64,000 bases of DNA from Chrysomallon squamiferum (taxonomy: Eukaryota; Mollusca; Gastropoda; Neomphalida; Peltospiridae). Of the stretch, positions 20,855 to 32,540 are shown in pieces. The notes beneath the pieces were generated by a model that was not told the origin of the DNA, made no database searches, and saw nothing but the letters and a program-made list of their open reading frames with translations. The stretch covers positions 5,474,375 to 5,538,374 of the forward strand of contig CM022677.1 of assembly GCA_012295275.1 (NCBI GenBank). Direction: 5' to 3'. Position 1 is the first letter of the stretch. The number at the start of each line of letters is the position of its first letter. The position numbers and the translations under genes are program-made.

Positions 20855-23320
20855 AGTATGTGTGTGAGTGTGTTTGTGAGTGTATCAGCACTAGTGATAA
20901 TTTCTACTCTGATAATAGTGATGATTGGTTCTGTGATAATACTAGGTGTGTGTGTGAGTGTACCAGATATAGTGATAACTGCTACTCTGATAATAGTAAT
21001 TGTGTGTATGTTTGTGTGTGTGTGTGTGTGTGTGTCAGAAATAGTCATAATAGTGTCTGTGTTTCAGCACAAGTGATAATTACTACTCTGATAATAGTGT
21101 ATGTGTGTGTGTGTATCTGTTTGAGTATCGGCAATAGTGATAATTGCTACTCTGATAGTTTGTGTGTGTGTATCAGCAATAGTTGTAACTGCTTCTTTGA
21201 TAATAGTATGTGTGTGTATTTGTATGTATGTGTGTATCAGCAGTAGTTACAATTGCTAACTCTGATAACAGTATGTGTGTCATAATTGCTACTCTGATAA
21301 TAGTTTGTGTGTCAGTGTAACTACTGTTATAATTGTGTGTGTGTCAGGAATAGTACAACTGCTACTCTGATACTACTGTGTGTATGTAAGGGTAACTGTG
21401 TGCGTCTGTGTGTCTGTTACAGTGATAATTGCTACTGATAATAGTATGTGTGTGTGAGTGTATGAGCAATAGTGATAATTGCTAGTCTGATATTGGTATG
21501 TGTTTGTGTTTGAGTGTATCAGCAATAGTGATAACTGCTACTCTGATAATACTGTCTGTGTGAGTGGTATCAGCAATGGTGTTAATCTGATAATAGTATG
21601 TGTTTGTGTATGCATATTTGTATGTATGTTAGTATGAGCAAGAGTTAACTACTCTGATAATAGTAACAGTGTTCGTGTCAGTGTATCAGCAATAGTGATA
21701 ATTGCTACTCTGATAATAGTGTGTGCATGTGAGTGTATCAGCAATAGTGATAATTGCTTCTCTGATAATAGTGTGTATGTGTGTGCCTGTGTGTTTGTCA
21801 GTTTATCAGCAATAATGATATTTGCTCCTCTGATAATAGTATTAGTGTGTGTATCAGCAATATTGGTAATTGCTTCTCTGATAATAGCATGTGTGTTTGT
21901 GTGTATGTTTCTGTGTGTGTATTAGCAATAGAGATTACTAATCTGATAATAATGTGTGTTTGTCTGTGTGTATCAGCAATAGTGACTATTGCTACTCAGA
22001 TAATTGTCTGTGTCAGTGTACCAGCAATAGTGATAATTACTTCTGAGATAATAGTATGTGTGTGTAACAGCATAGTGTGTGTATGTGTGTGAGTGTATCA
22101 GCCATACTGATAACTGCTACTCTGATAATAGTATCTGTGTGTGTGTGTCTGTGTCAGCAATATTGAAAATTGCAACTCTGATAGTATGTGTGTATGAGTG
22201 AGTGTTTGAGCAATACTGATAACTGCTAGTCTGATAATAGTGTGTGCAATAGTGATAATTGCTACTCTGATGATAGTATGTGTATGTCAGTGTATGATAA
22301 TAGTATGTGTGTGTGTTTGTGAGTGTATGAGCAATAGTGATACTTGCTTGTGATAATAGTGTGTTTGTGTGAGTATATCAGATATAGTTATAACTGCTTT
22401 TCTGTTCATATTGCGTGTGTATCAGCAATACTGATAACTGTCTCTCTGATAATAGTATGTATGTGTGTGAGTGTATCAGCAATAGTGACAATTGCTACTC
22501 TGATAATAGCATGTGTGAGTGTATCGGCATTAGTGACAATTACTACTCTGATAATAGTACATGTGTATGTGTGAATGTATCAGCAATAGTGATAATTGCT
22601 TCTCTGATAATAGCAGGTGTGTTTGTGTGTATGTGTATGTGTGTCTATAAGCAATAGAGATAACTACTACTCTGATAATAATGTGTGTGTGTGTGTGTGT
22701 ATCTGCAATAGTGACCATTGCTACTTAGATAATAGTGTGTGTGTGTGTGTCTATGAGCAATAGTGATAATTGCTTCTCTGATAATAGCATGTGTGTATGT
22801 GGCTGTGTGTGTATCAGCAATAATATTTGCTAATCTAATAATAGTATGTGTATATATCCGCAACAGAGATAACTACTAATAATACTATGAGTGTGTGTGT
22901 GTGTGTGTGAGAATCAGCAATAGTGATAATTTCTACTCTGATAGTGTCTGTGTATAAGCAATAGTTTTAATTGCATCAGAACTAGTGATAACTTCTATGC
23001 AGATAGTAGTGTGTATGTGTGTGGTTCTGTGTATGTATGTGTATCAGTAATAGTGATAATAGTGTGTGTGTGTGTCAACAATAGTGTAATTGCTACTCTG
23101 ATAATGGTGTGTGTTTGTGACTGTGTCAGCAATACTGACTATTGCTACTCAAATAATTGTCTGTGTCAGTGTGATAATTACTTCTGAGATAATAGTATGT
23201 GTGTGAGTGTATCGGCCATACTGATAACTGCTACTCTGATAATAGTGTGTGTGTGTATCAGCAATAGTTATAATTGCTACTATTAAGATAACAGTGTGTG
23301 TGTTTGTGTGTGTATTAAGA
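20855..23320. repeat. GT-rich minisatellite with hairpin-forming core
   Basis: Roughly 50 variable units, most 45-60 bp: a (GT)n stretch, then GTATCAGCAATAGTGATAAT, TGCTACTCTGATAATAGT. The core AGCAAT-agtgata-ATTGCT is an inverted repeat present in many units. Units vary in the length of the GT part and by point changes. All frames rich in Cys, Val and Ile (plus) or Thr and His (minus) are by-products of the repeat. Confidence 0.95.
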
Positions 23321-23324
23321 AATA

Positions 23325-24898
23325 TTTGGTTATCAATTTATATGTTTAAATGTTTTGTACAAAATACTCAGGCCAGTTTTATTTAAATTTAAGATTGAAA
23401 CTGATGGTGTCTTTAGTCGTTCTATTATACCACAAAGGGACATGTCTGAGTTAAAGAGCTTGAGTGGAAACTCATTAGGTAACAAATTATTTTTGTATTT
23501 TTCAGTAAAAAATTATTTTTTAATACAGAATATTAAAACAGAAGCTTGCAAATATTTGAGATTTATTATGTTTATTTTTGTTACATACACAGGAGGAAAA
23601 ATAACACTTGCTAATAGCTTCTTGTATTTTATAGTAGTAAACAGTTGTGTTATTATTTTTGTCAGAGATGTGATTAGCACCAAAAACATCGGCAGCAATA
23701 GCTGTAATAGTAGCAATAGCATTAGCAGTAGTAATTATAACAGCTACTACTGTATCAAAGAAACCCAACTAGAAACAGTAGTAGTAGTAGTAATAATAGT
23801 AATAATAATAATAATAATAGCTAACCTTGTAGGATAGTGATAATAAAAGCTAATGTAGTAGTGTGGTAAAGGAGTTATCATAACTGTAGTTGCAGTAGGT
23901 AGCAGTAATACTAATAATAGCAGCTATGTAGTTTTAATAGAGGTTCAGTAGGAACAGTAGTTGTAGTTGCAATAGTCGTATGACTTTTTAAATGCTCTAT
24001 TCCACATTTTTTGATACACAGGAATAGTATAATTGCTAGATCAGTTTTTAATACTAGCTCCTGTTAAAAAAAAAAAAAAAATATTATTTGATGTACTAAT
24101 TTAAAACAGGTGATAAATTAGTAACAGCTGTAGTTAAATTATATTTTCTTTTTACAATATTTTTGTTATTTTTAATTAATTAATTTTTATATTTGTTACA
24201 ATTTTGCTGTTGAATTTGATTTTTTAATTCATTGTTACTGTTACTTGGTAAATAAAAAAGAGATATAAAATTGTTTTCAGGGTGTTAATTATTATTGATT
24301 TTGTTTTTAATTTGGATGGGCAATTGTATTTGCTTTCTTTATTTATTTCATATGTTTTAACAATATAACTAAAGTTTTATCAAAAGAGAGTTATTTCCCT
24401 TATGTTATGAAAATTATTATCCATGGTCAGTTGCTTATAATAGCATAAATTAATAATAATAATAATAATAATAAACTAACAAATGGATAAATAAATAATT
24501 GGGGTATTCATTCACACAAAACAGGACAAATTACAAAATAAAATGAAATGATTTGTATACTTTGTGAAGGCAATAATTGTATAAAATTGGGTCTAAGAAT
24601 ATTTTGAATTTTAACTCAATTCTCAACATATAAATAATAGTTGCTGGAAAAATTATACTTATTCTTAAATATTACTCAAAAGGAAACAAAGGAATATATA
24701 TATAGAAGTAAATACAAATTTTCAAGTTAACGAAATGATAAGGAATAATAGTGAATGAAATAGTAAATTTTTCAAATTAAAATAAATTTTAAATGGAATA
24801 AAAAGTGTTGTTAACAAATATTTATTTCATGGAAGACTCAACAATTATAACAATAATAATCTATTTAAATATGTACAGAATTACAAATTTAAAACTAT

Positions 24899-24931
<33 letters not shown>

Positions 24932-26020
24932 GAGCATGTGCATGCTTGTGCACATTTGTGTATGTGTGTATGTGCATTTGTGTTTCTGACTAAACAAGAA
25001 CAAACTTACACTAATATTCACAAAAACACACAAACAAAAACATATATTAATTTCTACATAGTTTATATTTATTAGTATATAACATCTAATGTCTTGTATA
25101 TCAATTAATTAGAAAATTCGATTAAACTATTACAAGCAAATCAAGCAATGTTAATGTAAATTCAAAAGTAATAATAATTGTGTAAATTATCAGTTTATGT
25201 CTATTTGAATAAAAATTGGATGCTTTATTTTTTCTTAAAGTTTAATAAATAATAAAATAATATTAAAAGTGATATATAAATTACAATAATGACAATAATA
25301 AATTAATAATAAATTTATAAATAAACGAATAAAAAAGAAATAATAAAATTACAATAATGACAATGACAGAAATAACTAATTAATAATACATTTTTATTAA
25401 GGATGCTATTAATATTAAAGGGAACTAAACTACAAATGCTATATATCTACAATAATTACTACAAAATGCATTTCTAAAAATGCACTAAATGATAATAAAA
25501 TCTAATGAGACAAGTTAAATTCGTTTTTATTTTATGTATTTATTTTTCATTAAGTGATGCTGAAGATGCATAAAACATAAGAAATATGGAAATGGAGGTC
25601 GTACCCACGACACTCCCCGATTTTCTAGTTTCACTGTAAATTATATTCCTGTACTAGAACTAACTCGCAATAGCTCAATGGAAATCTTCTTTAGAACATT
25701 TTAATAAATTTATAAATTTCACACTAGTGTACACGTGTAAAATAGACTTACTGGTACAAACAGTGTCTTCAGATGGATAAAAAAATAAACGAATATGCAT
25801 AACCTCATTTTCTGCCGATAACTCGAATAACGCAGGAGTACTTATCCTTTTGTTACTAGCAGTAGAGTAAAAAGTAACGTGTGATTTATTTTAATAAGAA
25901 ACTAAAGATAGAATGTATATGTAAAAAAAAAAAAAAAAAAAAAAAAACAAAAACAAAAATACTGCAATAAAAAATAAAATAAAAATAGAAATAGTTCTAA
26001 CAACAAAAACTATAATTTCA
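23325..26020. other. AT-rich stretch without a supported gene
   Basis: Contains GTA/ATA tracts (23,690-23,960), a GT tract (24,899-24,935) and an A run (25,925-25,946). A short open block at about 23,392-23,480 ends at ATTAGGTAACA but has no good acceptor. Confidence 0.5.
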
Positions 26021-26021
26021 G

Positions 26022-26308
26022 AAAGTTACTCTGGAGAAACATCATGTCGAGAACCAGGGTCATCAACATCTAGGAAACGGAAAGCAGAGGATGATGAATG
26101 CCCGGAGAAGTCTCCAAAAGTTCGAAAGTCTTCCGAAAGTGACTCAGGAGAAACAACACGTGGAGAAAGACAAAGAACATCAACATCATCATCAACCACC
26201 ACTGCTGAAGCAACACAACAGTCTGAAACTTCAAAATGTGACTCTGGAGAAACATCACAGAGCAGAAAAACCAGGGACATCAACATCAGCATCAACCACC
26301 ACTGCTGA
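26022..26308 (+). CDS. Ser/Thr-rich exon with nuclear-localisation-like cluster
   Basis: Acceptor TATAATTTCAG before 26,022. The open frame reads S-Y-S-G-E-T-S-C-R-E-P-G-S-S-T-S, then the basic cluster R-K-R-K-A-E-D-D-E-C-P-E-K-S-P-K-V-R-K, then repeats S-D-S-G-E-T-T-R-G-E and S-T-S-S-S-T-T-T-A-E. It stops with TGA at 26,306-26,308 after a one-base insertion in the second repeat unit. The basic pair could be a bipartite nuclear signal. No domain recognised. The remainder may continue across the gap at 26,480. Confidence 0.45.
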
Positions 26309-26479
26309 ATAAATACAACAGTCTGAAACTTCAAAAGGTGACTCTGGAGAAACATAACGTGGAGAAAGACCAAGGACATCAACATCAGCATCAACCACCA
26401 CTGCTGAATCAATACAACAGTCTGAAACTTCAAAATGTGACTCTGGAGAAACATCACAAGGAGAAATACCAGGGACATC
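26141..26479. repeat. 99-bp coding-type tandem repeat
   Basis: GACTC(A/T)GGAGAAACA recurs at 26,141, 26,240, 26,340 and 26,439, that is, at 99, 100 and 99 bp. Thirty-three codons per unit would keep the frame, but the 100-bp unit breaks it, and AATAAA and CATAAC changes add stops. The array runs into the N block, so its true length is unknown. Confidence 0.9.
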
Positions 26480-26679
26480 NNNNNNNNNNNNNNNNNNNNN
26501 NNNNNNNNNNNNNNNNNNNNNNNNNNNNNNNNNNNNNNNNNNNNNNNNNNNNNNNNNNNNNNNNNNNNNNNNNNNNNNNNNNNNNNNNNNNNNNNNNNNN
26601 NNNNNNNNNNNNNNNNNNNNNNNNNNNNNNNNNNNNNNNNNNNNNNNNNNNNNNNNNNNNNNNNNNNNNNNNNNNNNNN
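26480..26679. other. assembly gap, 200 N
   Basis: Exactly 200 N. The round number suggests a default gap size, so the real distance is not known. It separates the 99-bp repeat from a different minisatellite. Confidence 0.95.
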
Positions 26680-28131
26680 TACAAATACAAAATACATACA
26701 AATAATACACACACAGATACATATACATGCTACATACCAATACATACAACAAACAGGGACAGATACACACATAGATACGTACATACAAATACATACAAAT
26801 AATACACACACAGATACATATACATGCTACATACCAATACATACAACAAACAGGGACAGATACACATAGATACGTACAAATACATACAAAAATAATACAC
26901 ACACAGATACATATATACATGCTACATACCAATACATACAACAAACAGGGACAGATACACATATATACGTACATACAAATAATACACACACAGATACATA
27001 TACATGCTACACCAATACAAACAAACAGGGACAGATACACATAGATACGTACATACAAATACATACAAATAATACACACACAGATACATATACATGCTAC
27101 ATACCAATACATACAACAAACAGGGACAGATACAGATACGTACATACAAATAATACACACACAGATACATATACATGCTACATACAAAAACAGGGACAGA
27201 TACACATAGATACGTACATACAAATACAACAAATAATACACACACAGATACATATACATGCTACATACCAATACATACAACAAACAGGGACAGATACACA
27301 TACGATACAAATACATACAAATACATATAAATAATACACACACAGATACATAGATACATACACAACAAACAGGGACAGATACACATAGATACGTACATAC
27401 AACATAATACACACAATACATATACATACAAACAAACAGGGACAGATACACATAGATACGTACATACAAATACATACAAATAATACACACACAGATACAT
27501 ATACATGCTACATACCAATACATACAACAAACAGGGACAGATACAGATACACATAGATACAAATACATACAAATAATACACACACAGATACATATACATG
27601 CTACATACCAATACATACAACAAACAGGGACAGATACACATAGATACGTACAAACAAATAATACACACACAGATACATATACATGCTAATACATACAACA
27701 AACAGGGACAGATACACATATATACGTACATACAAATACAAATAATACACATGCTAGATACAAAACAGGGACAGATACACATAGATACGTACATACAAAT
27801 ACATACAAATAATACACACACAGATACATATACATGCTACATACCAATACATACAACAAACAGGGACAGATACACATAGATACGTACATACAAATACAGA
27901 TACAAATAATACACACACAGATACATATACATGCTACATACCAATACATACAACAAACAGGGACAGATACACATAGATACGTACATACAAATACATACAA
28001 AAACAGGGACAGATACACATAGATACAAACACAGATACATATATACATATACATGCTACATACCAATACATACAACAAACAGGGACAGATACACATAGAT
28101 ACGTACATACAAATACATACAAAATAATACA
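26680..28131. repeat. about 100-bp minisatellite, 13-15 units
   Basis: Unit: AATACACACACAGATACATA, TACATGCTACATACCAATAC, ATACAACAAACAGGGACAGA, TACACATAGATACGTACATA, CAAATACATACAAAT. Several units have lost pieces (77-110 bp). No gene; the long Cys/Tyr/Val minus-strand frames are repeat by-products. The left edge is hidden by the gap. Confidence 0.95.
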
Positions 28132-28142
28132 AACACAGACTT

Positions 28143-28143
28143 G

Positions 28144-28207
<64 letters not shown>

Positions 28208-28229
28208 ATAATAATAATAATAATAATAG
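28143..28229. repeat. (ACT)n then (AAT)n
   Basis: About 21 ACT units followed by about 8 AAT units. Confidence 0.95.
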
Positions 28230-28616
28230 ACAAAAACAACAAATACCAGAAACAACTTCAGTAGCAACACTGACAGTAACAGTGACTGAAAAGACCAAAT
28301 GCACAATAACAACATTATGATTAACAGTACAGACGTAAACAATAATATTAACCGAAATGATAAAAGTAACAGTTACCCTAAACACAGCAAAATGAGAACA
28401 ACCACAACAATATTAACAGACCACCGGATGATAATTATGACAATTTACTAATAACAATCATAGTGATATGAGCAGAACACTGACAGCAACGACATCAACA
28501 ACCACAACAATATAGGAGTAACAGCTACACCAAGCATATTCAAAGAAAATGAGAACCACAATATTAATATCAAAACAAAGGTAACAACAGCGATATCAAT
28601 ACAAATAAAGGTTATG

Positions 28617-28647
<31 letters not shown>

Positions 28648-28976
28648 TGTCAATTGGGAAATGACATATATTAATAATAAAGACAAGAAAGACAGTGACA
28701 GCAATTTTCTCTTTACACTCATGAACTTTATCAATTAAATTTTTGGAAATGAAAGCTTTTTGAATTTTTATCCTAACATCCATCATAAACCTGTTCAAGT
28801 TTTACATGAAAAATCTCTCAAGATAAATAGATAATTAAATTTAATGTGAACAATAACCATAGTCCTGAAAGTAATACAACACTAAACCTGATCCTAGTGA
28901 TAATCCTAACAGCAAATGTAATCTGACTAATCTCTTCTCAGAACAGAACTTGTCAGCCACACACACTCAGAACAGC
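28230..28976. other. cryptically simple CA/AAC-rich stretch
   Basis: Rich in AACAACA, CAGTAAC and CAACAATA motifs with a CAA run at 28,618-28,645. No supported exon. Confidence 0.5.
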
Positions 28977-29290
28977 ACTTTTCAAGTGACACTATTCCAG
29001 ACTAAAGCTATAACCATACACTTTTCAAGTGACACTATCCCAGACTAAAGCTGTGACCATACACTTTTCAAGTGACACTATTCCAGACTAAAGCTATAAC
29101 CATACACTTTTCAAGTGACACTATTCCAGACTAAAGCTATAACCATAAACTTTTCAAGTGACACTATCCCAGACTAAAGCTATAACCATAAACTTTTCAA
29201 GTGACACTATTCCAGACTAAAGTTATGACCCATACACTTTTCAAGTGACACTATTCCAGACTAAAACTGTGACCCATACACTTTCAGTCA
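28977..29290. repeat. 43-bp tandem repeat, seven units
   Basis: Unit ACTTTTCAAGTGACACTATT, CCAGACTAAAGCTATAACC, ATAC. Units begin near 28,978, 29,021, 29,064, 29,107, 29,150, 29,193 and 29,237 and differ by a few substitutions; the last two carry an extra C. Confidence 0.95.
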
Positions 29291-30119
29291 ATAAAACTGG
29301 AGGATATAGTATCAGTTTAAAAACAACCAATGTAGTAAATGAACAGTGAGAAAAAGTGTTATTGTCTCAAATAAAATTTCTATATCAGTACAAAGTAACA
29401 AAACTAACATTTGAAACTCCAAGATAAAAAATGTTAAATATAAACATATCAATGATATCATACATTAATAAATTAAAAGCATTAATTACATAGCTATATT
29501 CAGTTTATAGGTGATCTGCATGCAAATGAAACATACTCAGACATAATTTTAGAGAAAACAAAAATGAGATGAAAAACAAAAACAAATAAAATTACAATAA
29601 ACAATAGTACAAATTTAATAATTTATTTCAAATATTTGTATATTTAAAGAGGCGTTTACTTTGTAACACACGATTTATTACAATGATGATGATGTTTTTA
29701 ATTATTATTATTATTGTGTAAAATAAATTAAGTAAATTATATTATATTTACTCATTAATTCTCTATCATTACAAATAAAATTACTTTAAATTTGACTTTA
29801 TTCTGATCAAATAAAATGTTAATAACCAAAGATAAAACGAACCACTCCCCAGTAAAATGCATCCTGTTTAACATTATTTAAATACTAACAGCCTACATTA
29901 AGAGAAATACCAAGTTTAATATACTAAATGAATCTGTAAAATAAATAAATGAGAAAACAACTAAGAATATTAACTGAAATGAGTAATAAACAATCTCACT
30001 GATTTATCTGATTAATAACAACATTTACAGTGAATATTACACATTACTGACATAGCATTTTATTTTGTTTATTTAAATGTATCTTTTGTGCTGAATATTA
30101 ATTTCTAAAACATCATGAA

Positions 30120-30256
30120 AATTAAATATTCGTTCAGTTAAATGTGCCATTCCTTTATTGTTGTTTTTCTGATAACAACGAGTGTAAATTAAATATTCGT
30201 TCAGTTAAATGTGCCATTCCTTTATTGTTGTTTTTCTGATAACAATGAGTGTAAAT
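30120..30256. repeat. 67-bp tandem duplication
   Basis: AATTAAATATTCGTTCAGTT through GATAACAACGAGTGTAA occurs twice back to back with one substitution, so it is recent. Confidence 0.9.
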
Positions 30257-30528
30257 TAAATTGAGAAAAACAGTTTCTAACTTGATCTAAACATTTATCA
30301 ATTTTTAGATGACAACATTTAGAATACTTCAAATTTAAATTGTATCATATATATTTAGTATTTCTTTAACATTACATATAATAATAAGTTTACTTTAAAT
30401 TAATTTAATTGTGAAGAATTAAAATGTTAATAACGAAGGATGCATCCTGTTTAATATTAAGTAATTTCAGTATCAACAGGCTGTTGTAATCTTAATCTTA
30501 GTAATTATATTTTTAGTCATTTTTCAGT

Positions 30529-30695
30529 TTAACAAACATTTGGAACTATGAAAGAAAACCTTTCAGAAATAAACAGGTGTCCAGAACAATCATCTTTTCT
30601 GTTCAGAACTTTTAGTTTTTCTTTCTTACTGACAGGATGAACTGTCGTGTACACAAGCTGGACCCTAGAACTGCTCATCTTCCCGAAACTTTCAT
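30529..30695 (-). CDS. candidate downstream exon of the IAP locus
   Basis: Acceptor TTGATTTTATTTTCAG before 30,695, then an open frame ending in TGA at 30,529-30,531. Reads (D/Y)-E-S-F-G-K-M-S-S-S-R-V-Q-L-V-Y and on. It carries no RING finger, which most UBA-containing IAPs have at their C-terminus. If a donor at CCT-GTTAGG (31,236) is used, the join is in frame. The link to the IAP exon is a guess. Confidence 0.35.
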
Positions 30696-30748
30696 CTGAA
30701 AATAAAATCAAATTACAAATGTTACTGGTTTCATTTATCAATGCTTCT

Positions 30749-30786
<38 letters not shown>
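30749..30786. repeat. (GT)n microsatellite
   Basis: About 18 GT units between the candidate exons of the IAP locus. Confidence 0.9.
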
Positions 30787-30790
<4 letters not shown>

Positions 30791-31230
30791 GTTGTTCATT
30801 TTATTTTATTTACTTTATATATGTTACAGGAAATATTATAATTTATTTAAAGAATTTTAAAAATATATATTCTGATTATACATATTCCTGTAACATATAA
30901 ACTAAATAAATCAAGAGCAAAGTTTAACAACAATTGAAGCATAGCTAGACTTTAATTATTAAATATTTAACATTTATTAGAATTCATATCTTTTTCTTCC
31001 TATTTTTTATGTTTTTCAAGTTGATATTTTAAAACAAACTATCTATAAAGATATGCTTTGGTTTGCTTTATTTTTTATTATCTGTTGTTGTTGGGCTTTT
31101 ATTTTTTAGTTACCTTTCAACAAATTTTGATAATACAGGAACTCATGCATAGTATTAATCGTTCTAAACAACATCTTTGTATTACAAATGAGGCTTTATT
31201 GGCTAAAATAGCATGTCACGTGATACTAAC

Positions 31231-31905
31231 CTAACAGGATCCTTCAAGTTCCAAGACTGCTTCGAAAAGTGTTACTGCATTTGGAAAATCAGAACCATCT
31301 TTTCTTTTCCGATTATCAATGGACTTTTGAATAAGTTCAATAGAATATCCCATTTCCAAAACTGCCTGGATCGCTGGGCTGTAGACATAATTACTACTCG
31401 AGCTGTCACCACTTGTTGCTTGAGTCACAACGCTATTCACAGATTTTACAAAACAGCTGTTGTCGGCTTTATTGCGGCTCTATTCAACAATATTCGTTTT
31501 ATTTTTCGAGTCCTTCTTTAATTCCTCAACTTCAACCATTTTCCTTATTTCATCAACGTCCAGTTTGTCAGCGAATTCACAGTTCTTAGCCCATTCTTTG
31601 TGAACAACTGGCGGAAAATCATCGTCATCCCAGTCACGCAAAGTTAGTCCACAATGAAAACATCTTGCGCGATCCGCCGATCCTATGTAGAAAAATCCAC
31701 AGTGAGCCAAAACACTGGGCTTCTGCAAGGGTGATAAGAGCGGCCATCCAACGAAGCTTTCCAACCTTTTTTCATAGATCTCGTACTCCCTGTATTTTGG
31801 AATACTACCAGAACTACTAGTACTACTAATGCCTTTGTAATTTTTGAACGTCTCCCAACTTATGTTTGAATTCACTGGAACTGAATCTGTCTGAATATCA
31901 GACAT
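31231..31905 (-). pseudogene. inhibitor-of-apoptosis-like gene, BIR plus UBA, in-frame TAG
   Basis: ATG at 31,905 is the first Met after an in-frame TAG upstream and has A at -3. Residues 45-112 form a BIR domain: R47, W54, G70, C82-F-H-C85, W92, H102 and C109 fit C-x2-C-x16-H-x6-C, the zinc site of BIR repeats. BIR proteins bind caspases or IAP-binding motifs in the cytosol. TAG at 31,480-31,482 follows residue 141. The same frame then stays open for 82 codons and holds a UBA domain (A-I-Q-A-V-L-E-M-G-Y-S-I-E-L-I-Q) before the TAG at 31,231. BIR and UBA lie in one exon with no splice pair able to remove the TAG. So it is a BIR-only protein of 141 residues, a readthrough product, a pseudogene, or an assembly error. 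No RING is seen. Confidence 0.8.
31483..31905 (-). CDS. BIR-domain protein, 141 residues
   Basis: The uninterrupted part of the IAP-like frame, ending at TAG 31,480-31,482. The N-terminal 44 residues are Ser-rich and polar. The BIR core shows all four zinc ligands, F-F-Y-I-G before the first Cys pair and W-D-D-D-D-F-P after it. A Glu/Lys helix follows. On its own it resembles small single-BIR proteins. Whether it is expressed cannot be told from sequence. Confidence 0.65.
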
Positions 31906-31935
31906 TTTGATAAATTCGAGCAACTGATTAGCGAG

Positions 31936-31972
31936 TATAAATGGCGTCGTCTATACTTTAGAAGAACCAATC
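31936..31972 (-). promoter_or_regulatory. candidate promoter motifs of the IAP-like gene
   Basis: On the minus strand a TGATTGG (inverted CCAAT box, 31,966-31,972) lies about 60 bp upstream of the ATG, followed by an AT-rich TTTATA at 31,936-31,941. A GACGCCAT at 31,941-31,948 resembles a YY1-type site. Position fits, but each motif is short. Confidence 0.3.
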
Positions 31973-31989
31973 AGAGTACAGATAATAAA

Positions 31990-32540
31990 CATCTACAGGT
32001 AACAACAATGGTCAGCCGGTTCTAAAAATAAATCGGGGAATTCCGTATTATGTTACTATAATTAAACCAACTTTTGTTTCAACATTATTAATATACAGAA
32101 AAAAAAAAATAAATAAATAAATAAAAAAAAAAATAAAAAAAAATAATAATAATAAAGTTAATAATAATAATAATTTAGTTTTTAATTTTAATTTTAATTT
32201 TTAAAAGATCTTATTGTTCTTATTATATTTTTATTTATTTATCGCTTTTTATTTTTACACAGAACATAGACCTACAGAAAAACGTTTCTATACCGCGTTA
32301 ATTTTTATTGATTATTATCAATATTTTGTTTTATTTTATTTTATTTTTTTATTTATTTTACCACATTTTTAATCTTGATGTATTGGTTCAATTCTATAAA
32401 ATATTGTCTGATCAAGAGACCGATTGTATAAAACTCTAATCTCGGTTATTTTTAAAACACGATAATAATTGTTCCGTGAATGTGGCTGGTATCACGTTTG
32501 TAGTTTGATTTCCTCAGCAACTGTCACCCTGAACTGTTTA
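31990..32540. other. AT-rich intergenic stretch
   Basis: A-rich and AAT/ATTTT patches (32,098-32,190). Nothing recognised. Confidence 0.5.

Noticed and set aside
20855-23320. Possible spacer-separated array
   Set aside because: The variable parts are simple GT runs and not unique spacers.
23355-23837. 160-codon plus-strand frame
   Set aside because: Second half is a GTA/ATA tract; first half lacks a good acceptor or motif.
26255-28385. Long minus-strand Cys/Tyr/Val frames around the gap
   Set aside because: By-products of the 100-bp minisatellite and N translation.
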